Of a stretch of DNA of 64,000 bases, positions 45,269 through 54,996 are shown piece after piece; positions within the stretch are counted from its first letter, which is position 1; each line of letters opens with the position of its first letter. The notes beneath the pieces are model-generated. The model was not told the DNA's origin. It saw only the letters and a list, made by a program, of their open reading frames with translations, and searched no databases. The stretch comes from Pseudomonas sp. (GTDB taxonomy: Bacteria; Pseudomonadota; Gammaproteobacteria; Pseudomonadales; Pseudomonadaceae), in assembly GCA_007713455.1 (NCBI GenBank), contig VMRT01000002.1, forward strand, positions 62,001 to 126,000. Direction: 5' to 3'. The position numbers were made by a program, and so were the translations under genes.

Positions 45269-47635
45269 ATGTCGCAGCTACGGCGGGGCTTTATCCTGAC
45301 CCGGCACTGGCGGGATGCGCCGGAGGGTACGGAGGTCAGTTTCTGGCTGGCCACCGACGCTGGCGCACGGCAGCTACGTGTCCCGCATCAAGATTCCGTC
45401 GCTTTCCTCCCCGAAGAGCAGCGTCCTCTTGCTGAAGCGCTGCTACGTCGCGAGCGCGACGTGGAATTGCGACCGCTGGCCTTGTGCGACTTCCGCCATC
45501 GGCCAGTGATGGGGTTGTACAGCCGTTCGTACCGTCGCTTACTGGATTGCGCGCGGTTGCTGCGTGAGGCAGGGGTGGACGTCTATGAGTCCGATATCCG
45601 TCCGCCCGAGCGCTACCTGATGGAGCGTTTCATCACCGCGCCGGTGTCCTTGTCAGATGCGTCTGGCGGCGACGGTGCGTCGATCGATGCGCAGCTCAAA
45701 CCGGCGCCTGACTATCGCCCGACGCTCAAGCTGGTTTCGCTGGATATCGAAACTACCGCCCGCGGCGAGCTCTATTCGATTGCCCTGGAGGGCTGTAGCC
45801 AGCGCCAGGTCTACATGCTCGGACCGGAAAACGGGCAGGGCACGACCGTCGATTTTTCTCTGCAGTATTGCGATAGCCGACGCGAGTTGCTCGAGCGGCT
45901 GAACGACTGGTTTGCCGAGCATGACCCGGATGCGATCATCGGCTGGAATCTGGTGCAGTTCGATCTGCGCGTGCTGCGCGATCATTCGCAGCGCCTGCAA
46001 GTGCCGTTGCGTCTGGGGCGCGGTGGTGCGGAGATGGAGTGGCGCGAGCACGGCGGTCGCGGCAATCATTATTTCGCCGCGGCCGCCGGGCGCCTGATCA
46101 TCGATGGCATCGAGGCGCTTCGCTCGGCTACGTGGAGCTTCCCCTCCTTTAGCTTGGAGAACGTCGCCCAGACCCTTCTGGGTGAAGGCAAGGCCATTGA
46201 CAATCCCTACCAGCGCATGGCGGAAATCGATCGCATGTTCGCCGAGGACAAACCGGCTCTGGCGCGCTACAACCTCAAGGATTGCGAGCTGGTAACACGC
46301 ATCTTCGCCCGCACGGAACTGCTGACCTTCCTTCTCGAGCGCGCCACGGTGACCGGACTGGCTGCGGATCGCAGTGGCGGTTCGGTCGCGGCCTTCGAGC
46401 ATCTGTACCTGCCGCTGATGCATCGCCAGGGCTTCGTCGCGCCGAATCTTGGAGAGCGGCAGCCGGAGGCCAGCCCGGGTGGCTTCGTGATGAATTCGCA
46501 GCCGGGGCTTTACGAATCAGTACTGGTGCTCGATTACAAGAGTCTCTATCCGTCGATCATACGAACCTTTCTCATCGACCCGGTGGGGTTGATCGACGGA
46601 CTGCGCCAGCCGGATGACGAACAATCGATTCCCGGCTTCCGCGGTGCGCGCTTCTCGCGGACTCGGCACTGTCTGCCGGCAATCGTGGAGCGCGTCTGGG
46701 AGGGGCGCGAAACGGCGAAACGCGAGCACAACAAGCCGTTGTCGCAGGCGCTGAAAATCATCATGAATGCCTTCTACGGCGTGCTCGGTTCCAGTGGCTG
46801 CCGTTTCTTCGATACGCGCCTGGCCTCGTCCATCACCCTGCGCGGTCACGAGATCATGCGGCGCACACGGGAGCTGATCGAGGCGCAGGGGCATGCCGTC
46901 ATCTATGGCGATACCGATTCCACGTTCGTCTGGCTGCGCAAAGCGCATTCGGATGACGAGGCCGCCCTGATCGGCCGTCAGCTGGTACAGGACATCAATG
47001 ATTGGTGGCGAGTGTATCTGCAGTCCGAGTACGGGCTGGGTAGTGCGCTGGAGCTGCAATACGAAACCCATTTCCGGCGCTTTTTGATGCCGACCATTCG
47101 TGGTGCGGAGGAGGGCAGCAAGAAACGGTATGCCGGACTGATCACCCGGCCCGATGGCAGCGACGGTATGGTCTTCAAGGGGCTGGAAACCGTGCGTACC
47201 GACTGGTCGCCATTGGCCCAGCGCTTTCAGCAGGAGCTCTACCAACGCATCTTCCACCGCCAGCCGCATGGGGAGTACGTGCGCGACTACGTACGGCGCA
47301 CGCTGGCCGGTGAGCTGGATGAGCTGCTGATCTATCGCAAGCGCTTGCGCCGCAGGCTCGATGACTACCAGCGCAATGTGCCACCCCATGTGCGTGCGGC
47401 GCGTTTGGCGGATGACTACAACGACCGTCAGGGGCGGCCTCGGCAGTATCAGAACGGTGGCTGGATCAGCTACCTGATGACGGTCGCCGGGCCCGAGCCG
47501 CTGGAAACACGGTCATCGGCTGTCGACTACGACCACTATGTAACGCGGCAACTGCAGCCCGTGGCGGATGCGATTCTGCCCTTCGTGGGCGATGACTTCG
47601 CGTCGCTCGTCGACGGGCAGCTCGGCTTGTTCTGA
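45269..47635 (+). CDS. polB: DNA polymerase II
   Basis: Family B DNA polymerase of 788 aa, used in replication restart and translesion bypass. The proofreading exonuclease begins [19 protein letters not shown] with the metal-binding Asp and Glu. The polymerase motif A is [17 protein letters not shown], motif B is [18 protein letters not shown] and motif C is [12 protein letters not shown], all intact. The start at 45269 has GGAGGG just upstream. In E. coli polB is SOS-regulated. I looked for a CTG-N10-CAG box before this gene and did not find one. Confidence 0.96.
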   Translation: MSQLRRGFILTRHWRDAPEGTEVSFWLATDAGARQLRVPHQDSVAFLPEEQRPLAEALLRRERDVELRPLALCDFRHRPVMGLYSRSYRRLLDCARLLREAGVDVYESDIRPPERYLMERFITAPVSLSDASGGDGASIDAQLKPAPDYRPTLKLVSLDIETTARGELYSIALEGCSQRQVYMLGPENGQGTTVDFSLQYCDSRRELLERLNDWFAEHDPDAIIGWNLVQFDLRVLRDHSQRLQVPLRLGRGGAEMEWREHGGRGNHYFAAAAGRLIIDGIEALRSATWSFPSFSLENVAQTLLGEGKAIDNPYQRMAEIDRMFAEDKPALARYNLKDCELVTRIFARTELLTFLLERATVTGLAADRSGGSVAAFEHLYLPLMHRQGFVAPNLGERQPEASPGGFVMNSQPGLYESVLVLDYKSLYPSIIRTFLIDPVGLIDGLRQPDDEQSIPGFRGARFSRTRHCLPAIVERVWEGRETAKREHNKPLSQALKIIMNAFYGVLGSSGCRFFDTRLASSITLRGHEIMRRTRELIEAQGHAVIYGDTDSTFVWLRKAHSDDEAALIGRQLVQDINDWWRVYLQSEYGLGSALELQYETHFRRFLMPTIRGAEEGSKKRYAGLITRPDGSDGMVFKGLETVRTDWSPLAQRFQQELYQRIFHRQPHGEYVRDYVRRTLAGELDELLIYRKRLRRRLDDYQRNVPPHVRAARLADDYNDRQGRPRQYQNGGWISYLMTVAGPEPLETRSSAVDYDHYVTRQLQPVADAILPFVGDDFASLVDGQLGLF

Positions 47636-47707
47636 GTTCACCGGCTCGCGGCATCTATCTGGTGCCGGGCCGGTCATATGTCGAGCAACATTCACTGGAG
47701 CTCCGAC

Positions 47708-48016
47708 ATGTACCTGATTCAGTTGCTGCTACCGCTTTACGACAACGATCAGCAGGCGCTGCCGAAGTCGTCTTTCCGTGCTGTGCGTGATGAGCTCATC
47801 GAGCGTTTCGGTGGCCTGACCACCTATTCGCGAGCCCCGGCGAGTGGCTATTGGCTGGAAGAGGGCGACAACGCGGTTTATGACGAGTCGGTGGTCTACG
47901 AAGTCATGGCCAATGATCTGGACAGGGGCTGGTGGGCAGATTATCGCGCCGAGCTGGAGCGCCGGTTTCGGCAGGAGAGCCTGGTGATCCGGGCACACGC
48001 TCTGACGCTGCTGTAG
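47708..48016 (+). CDS. Conserved-looking small protein of unknown function
   Basis: A 102 aa protein starting MYLIQLLLPLYDNDQQALP. It is predicted to be soluble and mixed alpha/beta, with FRAVRDELIERFGGLTTYSR and VVYEVMANDLDRGWWADYRAELERRF. I recognise no family with certainty. The ATG at 47708 has GGAG seven bases upstream, and an earlier ATG at 47678 lacks a site. It is 72 bases after polB and convergent with the ydbL gene. Confidence 0.75.
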   Translation: MYLIQLLLPLYDNDQQALPKSSFRAVRDELIERFGGLTTYSRAPASGYWLEEGDNAVYDESVVYEVMANDLDRGWWADYRAELERRFRQESLVIRAHALTLL

Positions 48017-48033
48017 GCGCTGCCGCGAAGAGC

Positions 48034-48056
48034 GATGGCCGGCGGCCCCGGCCATC
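48034..48056. terminator. Hairpin between convergent genes
   Basis: GATGGCCGG and CCGGCCATC form a perfect 9 bp stem around CGGCC. No T tract follows on the plus strand. It is placed where the 102 aa gene and ydbL converge. Confidence 0.4.
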
Positions 48057-48064
48057 ATCGTTGG

Positions 48065-48409
48065 TTACTTGCGAACCCAGTTGCCGTTGAGCTGAATGAT
48101 CTGGCCCGAGGGCGTCTTCTCGATGGCTTTCTTGCCGGCGATGGCTTCCACGTCGCTGACGCTGATGCCGTTCTGCTTGGCGACACGGTGATACTCGGCC
48201 CGGCGCGCCTGATTGATCTGGCTTGCGATGTCCTCGGCGTTCTGGCTGGACCGCACCACGCCGAGATAGCCGTCGGGCTTCTCGCCAAGCAAGCCGCTGG
48301 CCTTGGCGTCACCCAGGGCGGACATGGCTTCGTTGAGTGTCATGGCTGCCGCTGGCAGAGCGATCATGAGTGCCAGCAGCAGGCTTGCCAATTTCAGATA
48401 GGTTTTCAT
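48065..48409 (-). CDS. ydbL: YdbL-family (DUF1318) periplasmic protein
   Basis: A 114 aa exported protein with a signal peptide ([19 protein letters not shown], cut after AAA) and the DUF1318 core: LGDAKASGLLGEKPDGYLGV and INQARRAEYHRVAKQNG, ending IIQLNGNWVRK. It is the third gene of ydbH-ynbE-ydbL. In E. coli YdbL appears to assist YdbH-YnbE in moving phospholipid between inner and outer membrane. The gene is eight bases downstream of ynbE. Confidence 0.88.
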   Translation of the reverse strand: MKTYLKLASLLLALMIALPAAAMTLNEAMSALGDAKASGLLGEKPDGYLGVVRSSQNAEDIASQINQARRAEYHRVAKQNGISVSDVEAIAGKKAIEKTPSGQIIQLNGNWVRK

Positions 48410-48417
48410 CGTCGTCC

Positions 48418-48609
48418 TCAGAACAGTCCGCTGTCTTCGTTAATGATCGAGTCGAGCTGCTTGTCCACTCGGATGTAAATCTCATGTTCGATCTTCACGT
48501 TCAGGTTGATGTTGATCGGCTCGTTCGGTACGGCCAGTTCCACCCGCGGCGTACAGGCGCTGGCGAGCACGGCCAGCAGCAGAATGGTCAGCGATTGGCG
48601 CAACCGCAT
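48418..48609 (-). CDS. ynbE: YnbE-family small outer-membrane lipoprotein
   Basis: A 63 aa lipoprotein with lipobox ASAC (Cys19) and a short mature part with VPNEPININLNVKIEHEIYIRVDKQ, the hallmark of YnbE. In E. coli, YnbE forms a beta-sheet stack that meets the C-terminus of YdbH to complete a bridge across the periplasm. It lies 37 bases after ydbH and eight before ydbL. Confidence 0.9.
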   Translation of the reverse strand: MRLRQSLTILLLAVLASACTPRVELAVPNEPININLNVKIEHEIYIRVDKQLDSIINEDSGLF

Positions 48610-48646
48610 GGCGGTCTCTCCTGTTTCGGCTAGCGGCTGCAGGGCC

Positions 48647-51220
48647 TCATTGAAGGCGTTGAAGATGTTCCTGCACCCGTCGTTGAATTGTTTCGCTTAC
48701 CCGGTCGCTCAGTTGCAGGCTGGTCAGCAGCGCCGGAATGTCCTCTTCTAGATTGATCGAAAAATTGATCGGGCGGCCTCCTTCCAGGGCTGGGTTGCGG
48801 CCGTTCAGGCGCAGCGCGAGGTTCAGTTTGCCGCTCTCATCATAGCGGACGTCACTACTCAGCCGATCATAATGAAAATCGTGCAGGGCTTCGGTGACGA
48901 TCTTCATGGCCGGGTTCGACTGACCAAGGGCTTCTATCTTCGGCGAACGAAAGCGCAGTACACCGCCGGGTGCGCGCGCGGCCAGCTCGCCCTGGTCGAC
49001 GCTGAACCCGAGTGCGCTGCGGCGAATGTCGAAGCTGCCATCAATCAGGCCGCTGCCATCGAGCCCTTCGGTAGGGTAGGCGGCGAGCATGTCGCTCAGT
49101 TGCAGTCCTTGCAGCTTGGCGCTTAATTGTTGCTGCGGTGCAGCCAGGTCGAGCGTGGCGGGGGCGAGCCAGAACCTGCCGCCGAAGATTTGGGTTTCCG
49201 CGGTTGCCCAGCGCAGCTGGCCTTGCACTGGATGAGCGAGATCGGTGCGATAGTTTCCGCGCAGCAGCAGCGGGCCAAAAGTGAATCCGGGATTGAGCTG
49301 AGCGAGGCGCAGCTCGGTTATATCCAGCTCCAGGCGGTTGCGCTCGAGGCTTGCAGCGATTCTTGCGTCGAGCCCGGATATCTCGGCGCGGTCGATGATG
49401 CCGGCCAGTCCCCGGGCCTCCAGCGTGAGCCTGGCGGATGGCGGTGTGCTGCCAGCTGGCACAGAAAGCGTGCCATCAGCCAGCAGGCGCCCGCTGTTCA
49501 GTTCGAGCATCTCCGGCCAGGCTGTGAAGCTGCGGGCAAGCGGGTTGCCGGCGCGCAGAAAGATCTCCTTTAGCTTGCCGCTTGCCTGTAGTGGGCCGTT
49601 CCAGCGCTTGTTCAGGTTTGCTGCCAGTGTCAGCCCGACATCGTTGCTCAATGGGCCGGTCGCTGCCAGTTTTGTGGCATCAGCTTCCAGCTGCCCGCTC
49701 CAGTGCCAGCCCTGGGAGATCAGTCGCGGGTGATCCAGTCGGCTGACGCGCAGGTCCAGCGGCCCCTGTACGCGCCAGCTAGGCGGCTCTGAGTTGCGGC
49801 GGTCGAGATGCAGGCTGAGCGGTTGGGAGAGCAGGGCCTGCAGTTGGCGGGCAGTGAGTTCTCCGCTGGTCAGGTCGGTGAGGGTGGCCCGTGAGCTTTT
49901 ATGCAGCTGTACATCGATCTGCTCGAGGTCCGCACGACCGGAGAAGTCCAGCGTGGCCTCCAGACCTCCTAGCGAAAGCGCATCCAGCTTCAGCTTGCTA
50001 CTGCGCAGTTGCAGTTGCGCCTGCTCGATCTGCAGTACATATGGCGGTGCGGTATTCAGTCGCACCCGTGCCTGCAGGGTCGCCGGTGTGGCGCCTTGGG
50101 CGTCCAGCTTGACCTGTAGCGGCAGTTCGTCTAGATCGGTTTCGGCATCCAAGGGCTCGATCTGGATATCCAGCCGCTCAGGTCGCACATTCTCGGGAAG
50201 GTCGGCGACGAGCGCCGGTTCGGGGCGTAGCTGGACATTGGCTTTCAGCTCGGTAGGCAGCCACAGGCCATCCTGTCCATTAGCCGTGAGGTCGATATCG
50301 CCTTGCACCTCGCCAAGCCCGATGATTGGCCACGGCGCCGGCAAGTGGCCGGAGAGACGCAGCTCCCCGCCGGCACGGCGCCATTCGAGCGTGCCGTCTG
50401 TCGAGCGAGGCACGCTAAGCGCCCAACCTGCGCCAAGCCGCATGTCAGCAGGCATGTCTGGCAGCGGGGTGGGTTCGTAGCCGGTCCATTCGCTTAGCCA
50501 GCTCAACAGCCAGGGCGCTTCCGGCAAGCTGCCCATGGCAAGGGTGCCATCGAATCGCAGGGTGTTGCCGAGGAGGTTGAGCCGGTTACGGCCTTCCAGG
50601 CGCGGCTGCTCGTCGATCAGCAGTCTGGCTTCGATCAGGCTGTGCATGGGGTCTGGTCCCTGTGCACTGACGATCAGCGAAACACGGTGTTCGTTGCGTC
50701 GCAGGTCCAGCCGGGCATCGACAGGCAGCAGTGTTTCGCCGGCGTGTTCCAGCCACAGGCTGCCCCGTTCGTCGCACCGACCCTTCGCGCAGGGGAGGTC
50801 CATCCTCAAATCAGCTATGGTCATTCGCTGCGGCAGCCACGCCCCCCAGCGTGCATATTGCTCGGCGTCGCGCGGAGGCGAGCTCTCGTTCCCGGCATGC
50901 GGTAGCGAGAGTAGGGTCGTGCTGAGGCGATCTATTTGAAGCGATTGTGGTGGAAATGGCTGAAAAATGCTGGGAACTTGCAGCGCGATATTTTCAGCCC
51001 GGACGGTCAGGTTGAGGCCGTTCTCGGTCAGCTGTGCATAGTCAAGCTGGCGGATCGATATGCTTCTGAAAGAGACACGCAGCCCCTGCCAGTCGAGTTC
51101 GACGATGCCTTGTTCGCGCTTGAACGCTGTCCATTGATACCAGGCGAAACCGCCGGCAAGCAGCAGCAGTAGCAGCAGGCTAACCAGCAGCCAGCGCAGT
51201 ATTCTCGACGGTTTCGTCAT
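48647..51220 (-). CDS. ydbH: YdbH-family AsmA-like intermembrane lipid-transport protein
   Basis: An 857 aa protein with an N-terminal membrane anchor (ILRWLLVSLLLLLLLAGGFAWYQW) followed by a long beta-rich, repetitive body typical of AsmA-like bridge proteins. The C-terminal region contains the YdbH block from LDGSGLIDGSFDIRRSALGF to DRLSSDVRYDESGKLNLAL. With TamB and YhdP, YdbH moves phospholipids to the outer membrane in E. coli. The start at 51218-51220 is the ATG just before the anchor. A longer open frame upstream is low-complexity and rejected. Promoter lies in the AT-rich gap at 51221-51690. Confidence 0.9.
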   Translation of the reverse strand: MTKPSRILRWLLVSLLLLLLLAGGFAWYQWTAFKREQGIVELDWQGLRVSFRSISIRQLDYAQLTENGLNLTVRAENIALQVPSIFQPFPPQSLQIDRLSTTLLSLPHAGNESSPPRDAEQYARWGAWLPQRMTIADLRMDLPCAKGRCDERGSLWLEHAGETLLPVDARLDLRRNEHRVSLIVSAQGPDPMHSLIEARLLIDEQPRLEGRNRLNLLGNTLRFDGTLAMGSLPEAPWLLSWLSEWTGYEPTPLPDMPADMRLGAGWALSVPRSTDGTLEWRRAGGELRLSGHLPAPWPIIGLGEVQGDIDLTANGQDGLWLPTELKANVQLRPEPALVADLPENVRPERLDIQIEPLDAETDLDELPLQVKLDAQGATPATLQARVRLNTAPPYVLQIEQAQLQLRSSKLKLDALSLGGLEATLDFSGRADLEQIDVQLHKSSRATLTDLTSGELTARQLQALLSQPLSLHLDRRNSEPPSWRVQGPLDLRVSRLDHPRLISQGWHWSGQLEADATKLAATGPLSNDVGLTLAANLNKRWNGPLQASGKLKEIFLRAGNPLARSFTAWPEMLELNSGRLLADGTLSVPAGSTPPSARLTLEARGLAGIIDRAEISGLDARIAASLERNRLELDITELRLAQLNPGFTFGPLLLRGNYRTDLAHPVQGQLRWATAETQIFGGRFWLAPATLDLAAPQQQLSAKLQGLQLSDMLAAYPTEGLDGSGLIDGSFDIRRSALGFSVDQGELAARAPGGVLRFRSPKIEALGQSNPAMKIVTEALHDFHYDRLSSDVRYDESGKLNLALRLNGRNPALEGGRPINFSINLEEDIPALLTSLQLSDRVSETIQRRVQEHLQRLQ

Positions 51221-51567
51221 TTCCAGTTCCAGAATGCGAGGCGTACAGCATAGCCGCAGAACAAGCGTAGCTACCGTGCTCCGGCAAGGTGCGCAGGACG
51301 ACAACAGCTTTGTCTGAAAGTTCGCTCTTGTGCCGCTGCAACCCTTGTGGCAAGCCGCTTCGCGCCGGGTGCGCTGAACTTGTGCACATTTGCGCAGCAT
51401 GCCTGTCAAGGCCTTATGACAAACTGTCGCAAATCGCCTGAACTCATAGATCGTTAATAACCAATTGAAAAATAAGCACTTTTTTCATTGGCGAAAAAAA
51501 CGTCAGTTTAAGCGCAGCCCCCATGAGACGTGGCATTCATAGATTTGTCTTCTGTTTGTCCACTGAC

Positions 51568-51590
51568 TTATCCACAGCTTCTGTGGATTA
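51568..51590. promoter_or_regulatory. Inverted pair of DnaA boxes
   Basis: TTATCCACA at 51568-51576 is identical to the strong DnaA-box consensus. TGTGGATTA at 51582-51590 is the same site inverted with one mismatch (TAATCCACA). The pair is separated by five bases and also forms an 8 bp hairpin, ATCCACAG-CTT-CTGTGGAT. The surrounding DNA is AT-rich. Confidence 0.6.
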
Positions 51591-51635
51591 ATTTTTGGTG
51601 TGATCCGGATCTAATTTTTTCGCTTTTGACAAGAC

Positions 51636-51663
51636 TTTAACTCTCGGAAAAAAGGAGTAGAGT
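51636..51663 (+). promoter_or_regulatory. Candidate promoter of the Sel1-repeat gene
   Basis: TTTAAC and TAGAGT are separated by 16 bp, followed by GCGCGACC. A TTGACA at 51626-51631 is a better -35 but is too far (26 bp) from TAGAGT. The call is tentative. Confidence 0.35.
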
Positions 51664-51690
51664 GCGCGACCTTATTCATCCAGCCCCCAG

Positions 51691-52113
51691 ATGTGCATGA
51701 GAACGCGTACAGCCTCCTCCGCCTCCTTCGCCACTACCGCCCCTACGGCACGGTTGCCGCTGCGCATGGCGCTGTGGTTGCTCAATAGCCAGCACCTGGG
51801 CAGAAATCAGGGTGTCAAGCGGATTGCGGGGCGCCTGCTCAAGCAGCCGGCGCGTGAGGGCGTGGTGGAAGCGCAGAGTCGTCTGGGGCGTCTGCTGTGC
51901 TGCGAGTGCGATGGTCAGCGCGACCGCCGTATCGGTTTCGAGCTGCTGCGTCAGGCGGCCCGTGCAGGCGACTGCCAGGCACAGCTGGAGCTGGGACGCC
52001 TTTATTGCCAGCCCGACCACAGCGAACCTGCCAAGGCGCGCCTGTGGCTCGAGCAAGCCGCCGCACAGGGTTCCCAGGAGGCTGCGAGCTTCCTTCAGCG
52101 GATCAAGGGCTGA
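51691..52113 (+). CDS. Sel1-repeat (TPR-like) protein
   Basis: A 140 aa protein with two to three Sel1-like repeats: VVEAQSRLGRLLCCECDGQR, RRIGFELLRQAARAGDCQAQ and KARLWLEQAAAQGSQEAASF. Such repeats mediate protein contacts. No signal peptide is seen. ATGs at 51691 and 51697 are both possible, neither with a good ribosome binding site, and a start at 51766 would remove only the Ser/Thr/Ala-rich leader. The transcript leader would be very short if the promoter at 51636 is right. Function unknown. Confidence 0.7.
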   Translation: MCMRTRTASSASFATTAPTARLPLRMALWLLNSQHLGRNQGVKRIAGRLLKQPAREGVVEAQSRLGRLLCCECDGQRDRRIGFELLRQAARAGDCQAQLELGRLYCQPDHSEPAKARLWLEQAAAQGSQEAASFLQRIKG

Positions 52114-52178
52114 CGGCACCCGCCTGACCACCCACCTGCGGCTCGCTATACTGCCCGGCACTTTTGCCGGAGCCCTTC

Positions 52179-53651
52179 ATGTCCTTTGATCCTCTTCATC
52201 TATTGATTGGTCTGGCGCTCGGCCTGGCTGCCCTGGCTGGGCTGAGCCTTTATCTGCAGCGCCGCCTGTCCGCCAGCGAGTCCGAACAGGCGTTGCTCGA
52301 TGAGCGGCTCCGACAGGCCACCCTGGCGCAGGAGGGGCTGACGGCGCAGCTGGAGGGCTGTCGGATCGAGCTGGCCGAGTTGAGTGGCATCAAATCAGCG
52401 CAACAGGCCGAGCTGGCTGCGTTGCGCCGCGAGGCCGAACTGTTGCGCACGCAGCGTGACGGCCATGATGAAACCATTGCCGACCTGCAAGCCGAGCGCG
52501 ACGCCCAGCAAGGTGAACTGCGCCGGTTGAGCGCGACCCATGCTGCACTCGAAGCCGAACTGCGCGAACAGCACAACGCCCATCAGCAAAGGCTGGCAGA
52601 CCTGCAGGCAGCGCGTGACGACCTGCGGGCACAGTTCGCTGAGCTGGCCGGCAAAATCTTCGACGAGCGTGAGCAGCGTTTCAGCGAGTCCAGCCATGAG
52701 CGCCTGGGACAGCTGCTCGAACCGCTGAAGGAACGCATCCAGTCGTTCGAGAAGCGAGTCGAGGAGAGCTACCAGAACGAAGCGCGCGAGCGCTTCTCCT
52801 TGGCTCGCGAGCTGGAGCGCCTGCAGCAGCTGAACCAACGCCTTGGTGATGAAGCGACCAACCTGACCCGTGCGCTGCAAGGGCAGAAGACACAGGGCAA
52901 CTGGGGCGAGCTGGTGCTGGAAAAGGTGCTGGAGCACGCCGGGCTGGAGAAGGGTCGCGAGTACCGTACGCAGGTCAGCCTGAAGAGCCCTGACGGTGAG
53001 CGTTTTCAGCCGGATGTGCTGATCCATCTGCCCGGGGACAAACAGGTCGTGGTTGATGCCAAAGTCAGTCTGACCGCCTATCAGGCGCTGACCTGCGCCG
53101 AGGATGAAGGCAGCCGGGCGCTGGCGCTCAAGCAGCATGTGCAATCGCTGCGCAGCCACCTCAAGGGGCTCTCGCTGAAGGACTACCAGCGCCTCGATGG
53201 CTTGCAGAGCCTCGACTTCGTGCTGCTGTTCGTGCCGATCGAGGCGGCTTTCGCGGCCGCGCTGCAGGCAGATCCCGATCTGTTCCAGGAAGCCTATGGG
53301 CGGCACATCGTGATCGTCAGTCCGACGACCTTGCTCGCCACCCTGCGGGTCATCGACAGCCTCTGGCGGCAGGAGCGGCAAAGCCAGAACGCCCGGGAGA
53401 TCGCCGAGAAAGCCGGCGGGCTTTACGACAAGTTCGTAGCCTTCATCCAGGATCTCGATGAGATCGGCAGCCGCTTGCAGCAGGTGGATCGTGCTTACCT
53501 GGCGGCGCGCAACAAGCTTAGCGATGGTCGCGGCAACCTTGTTGGTCGAGCCGAGCAATTGAAGTCGCTCGGTGCGCGGGCCAGCAAGCGCTTGCCGGGC
53601 GACTGGCTGGAACGTGCCGGTGCCGAGGAACTCAGCGAGGCGGGCGACTAG
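52179..53651 (+). CDS. rmuC: DNA recombination protein RmuC
   Basis: A 490 aa protein with an N-terminal membrane anchor (LLIGLALGLAALAGLSLYL), a long coiled coil (residues 30-200) and a C-terminal nuclease-like domain: FQPDVLIHLPGDKQVVVDAKVSLTAY with the Asp and Lys of a PD-(D/E)xK-type core. In E. coli, RmuC limits inversions between short repeats. Function in detail is unclear. The ATG at 52179 has GGAG six bases upstream. It is convergent with the DUF4010 gene, nine bases away. Confidence 0.93.
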   Translation: MSFDPLHLLIGLALGLAALAGLSLYLQRRLSASESEQALLDERLRQATLAQEGLTAQLEGCRIELAELSGIKSAQQAELAALRREAELLRTQRDGHDETIADLQAERDAQQGELRRLSATHAALEAELREQHNAHQQRLADLQAARDDLRAQFAELAGKIFDEREQRFSESSHERLGQLLEPLKERIQSFEKRVEESYQNEARERFSLARELERLQQLNQRLGDEATNLTRALQGQKTQGNWGELVLEKVLEHAGLEKGREYRTQVSLKSPDGERFQPDVLIHLPGDKQVVVDAKVSLTAYQALTCAEDEGSRALALKQHVQSLRSHLKGLSLKDYQRLDGLQSLDFVLLFVPIEAAFAAALQADPDLFQEAYGRHIVIVSPTTLLATLRVIDSLWRQERQSQNAREIAEKAGGLYDKFVAFIQDLDEIGSRLQQVDRAYLAARNKLSDGRGNLVGRAEQLKSLGARASKRLPGDWLERAGAEELSEAGD

Positions 53652-53660
53652 ATCGCGGCG

Positions 53661-54908
53661 CTAACGCAACAGCAGCACGGCGAGCGCGGTCAGCAGCCCG
53701 GCGAACATGATCGGCAGGGTACGGATAGCCAGTTCACGGCCACCGATGAAGGCGATCAGCATGGCCTTGACCAGGCTGTTGCTCAGCACGGCGAATACGA
53801 TGCCGCGCGACGCGACCTCGTGACTGAGCCCGTCGCGGGCATTGTTGGCCAGCGAGAGGGTGATCGCATCCACATCGGTCAGACCTGCGACCAGCGACAC
53901 CATGTAGATGCCGGCATCGCCCAGCCAGCGCCGTGCCCCCTCGACCAGTAGCAGGATCAACACCAGCAAGGCGGCGAAGCGTAGCGCCGGTCCCAGCTCG
54001 AACGGGTTCTTCAGCAGGGGCTCGGCAGTGTCTGTGGGCGTTTTGGCTGCCAGCAGGTAATAGAAGATTGCACCTGCTGTATAGATGGCGCCGGCGCACG
54101 CCAGAGGCAGGATCAGGCCAGGAAGCAGCGCCGGATTGACTAGTCCCACCTCCAGTAGAACGCGAGGAAACATGAGCGCCGACGTCGCCAGCAGGCCGGC
54201 TGCGAGCGCGGCACGCAGCTTCGGCGCGTTCAGCCGCGCCAGCGTGATGGTCATCGCAGTGGAGGAGACGATGCCGCCAAGCAGCGCCGTGACGAAGAGG
54301 CCGTGACGAGGGCCAAGGATACGGATCGCCACGTATGCGGCGAAACCGATTCCGGCGATCAGTACCACCATCATCCAGGTCGTGTAGGGATTGAGTGCCT
54401 GCCAGGGGCCATAGCCCTGGTTCGGCAGCGTGGGCAGCAGCACCACGGAGATGAACAGCATCTTCAGCGCGCCGCCCAGTTCCGCCTCGCTGAGCCGCTT
54501 CAGCGCCTGATGCAGCGGGGCTTTCAGGCTCAGCAGCAGCGCCACGACGATGGCGCATGCGGCGGCGAGTTGCCGGCTCTCCGCGACCGCCAGGCTGCCG
54601 AGAACAAAGGTCAGCAGCATGGCGACCTCGGTGGTCATGCCATGGTCGCCGCTGCGACGCGCATCGATCAGATAGCCGGCAATGACCAGCAGCGCGAGCA
54701 TGGCGAACATGGCCACCCAAGCAGAGCCGCCGAGATGGCTGACGCTAACCGCCGCGAGCCCGCCGAACAGGCCCGACAGGCCGAAGGTGCGGACCCCGGC
54801 GACCAGCTCCTGGCCGGGGCCGTCTCTGCCGCTCCAGCTACGTTCGGTGCCGATCAGTAGCCCGACGGCAAGCGCCGTGGCGAGGTTGAGAAAAAGCTCG
54901 AGCGTCAT
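53661..54908 (-). CDS. MgtC/DUF4010-family membrane protein
   Basis: A 415 aa integral membrane protein with about 12 hydrophobic segments. The N-terminal third matches the MgtC/SapB pattern (FLNLATALAVGLLIGTERSW, GVRTFGLSGLFGGLAA), and the rest is the DUF4010 domain (FVTALLGGIVSSTAMTITLA, LVAGLTDVDAITLSLANNAR). The role is unknown, and magnesium transport is only suggested by the MgtC similarity. It is 88 bases downstream of the hybrid kinase gene and could be in the same transcript. Confidence 0.85.
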   Translation of the reverse strand: MTLELFLNLATALAVGLLIGTERSWSGRDGPGQELVAGVRTFGLSGLFGGLAAVSVSHLGGSAWVAMFAMLALLVIAGYLIDARRSGDHGMTTEVAMLLTFVLGSLAVAESRQLAAACAIVVALLLSLKAPLHQALKRLSEAELGGALKMLFISVVLLPTLPNQGYGPWQALNPYTTWMMVVLIAGIGFAAYVAIRILGPRHGLFVTALLGGIVSSTAMTITLARLNAPKLRAALAAGLLATSALMFPRVLLEVGLVNPALLPGLILPLACAGAIYTAGAIFYYLLAAKTPTDTAEPLLKNPFELGPALRFAALLVLILLLVEGARRWLGDAGIYMVSLVAGLTDVDAITLSLANNARDGLSHEVASRGIVFAVLSNSLVKAMLIAFIGGRELAIRTLPIMFAGLLTALAVLLLR

Positions 54909-54996
54909 CGGCCACCTTGCCGCCAAGTGTGCAAATTGCCAGCAGTGTAACCGGCCTCAGCCGCGATTGTTTCACCCGCTGGCCGAGGTCGCCTGT

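Larger units (their letters stand above)
51221..51690. other. AT-rich divergent intergenic region
   Basis: These 470 bases lie between the divergent ydbH and Sel1-repeat genes. From about 51415 to 51660 the sequence is markedly AT-rich compared with everything around it. It contains an inverted repeat TTTTTTC-ATTGGC-GAAAAAA (51480-51499), a DnaA-box pair (51568-51590), and a promoter-like TTTAAC-16-TAGAGT (51636-51663). I found no gene in it. Confidence 0.6.
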
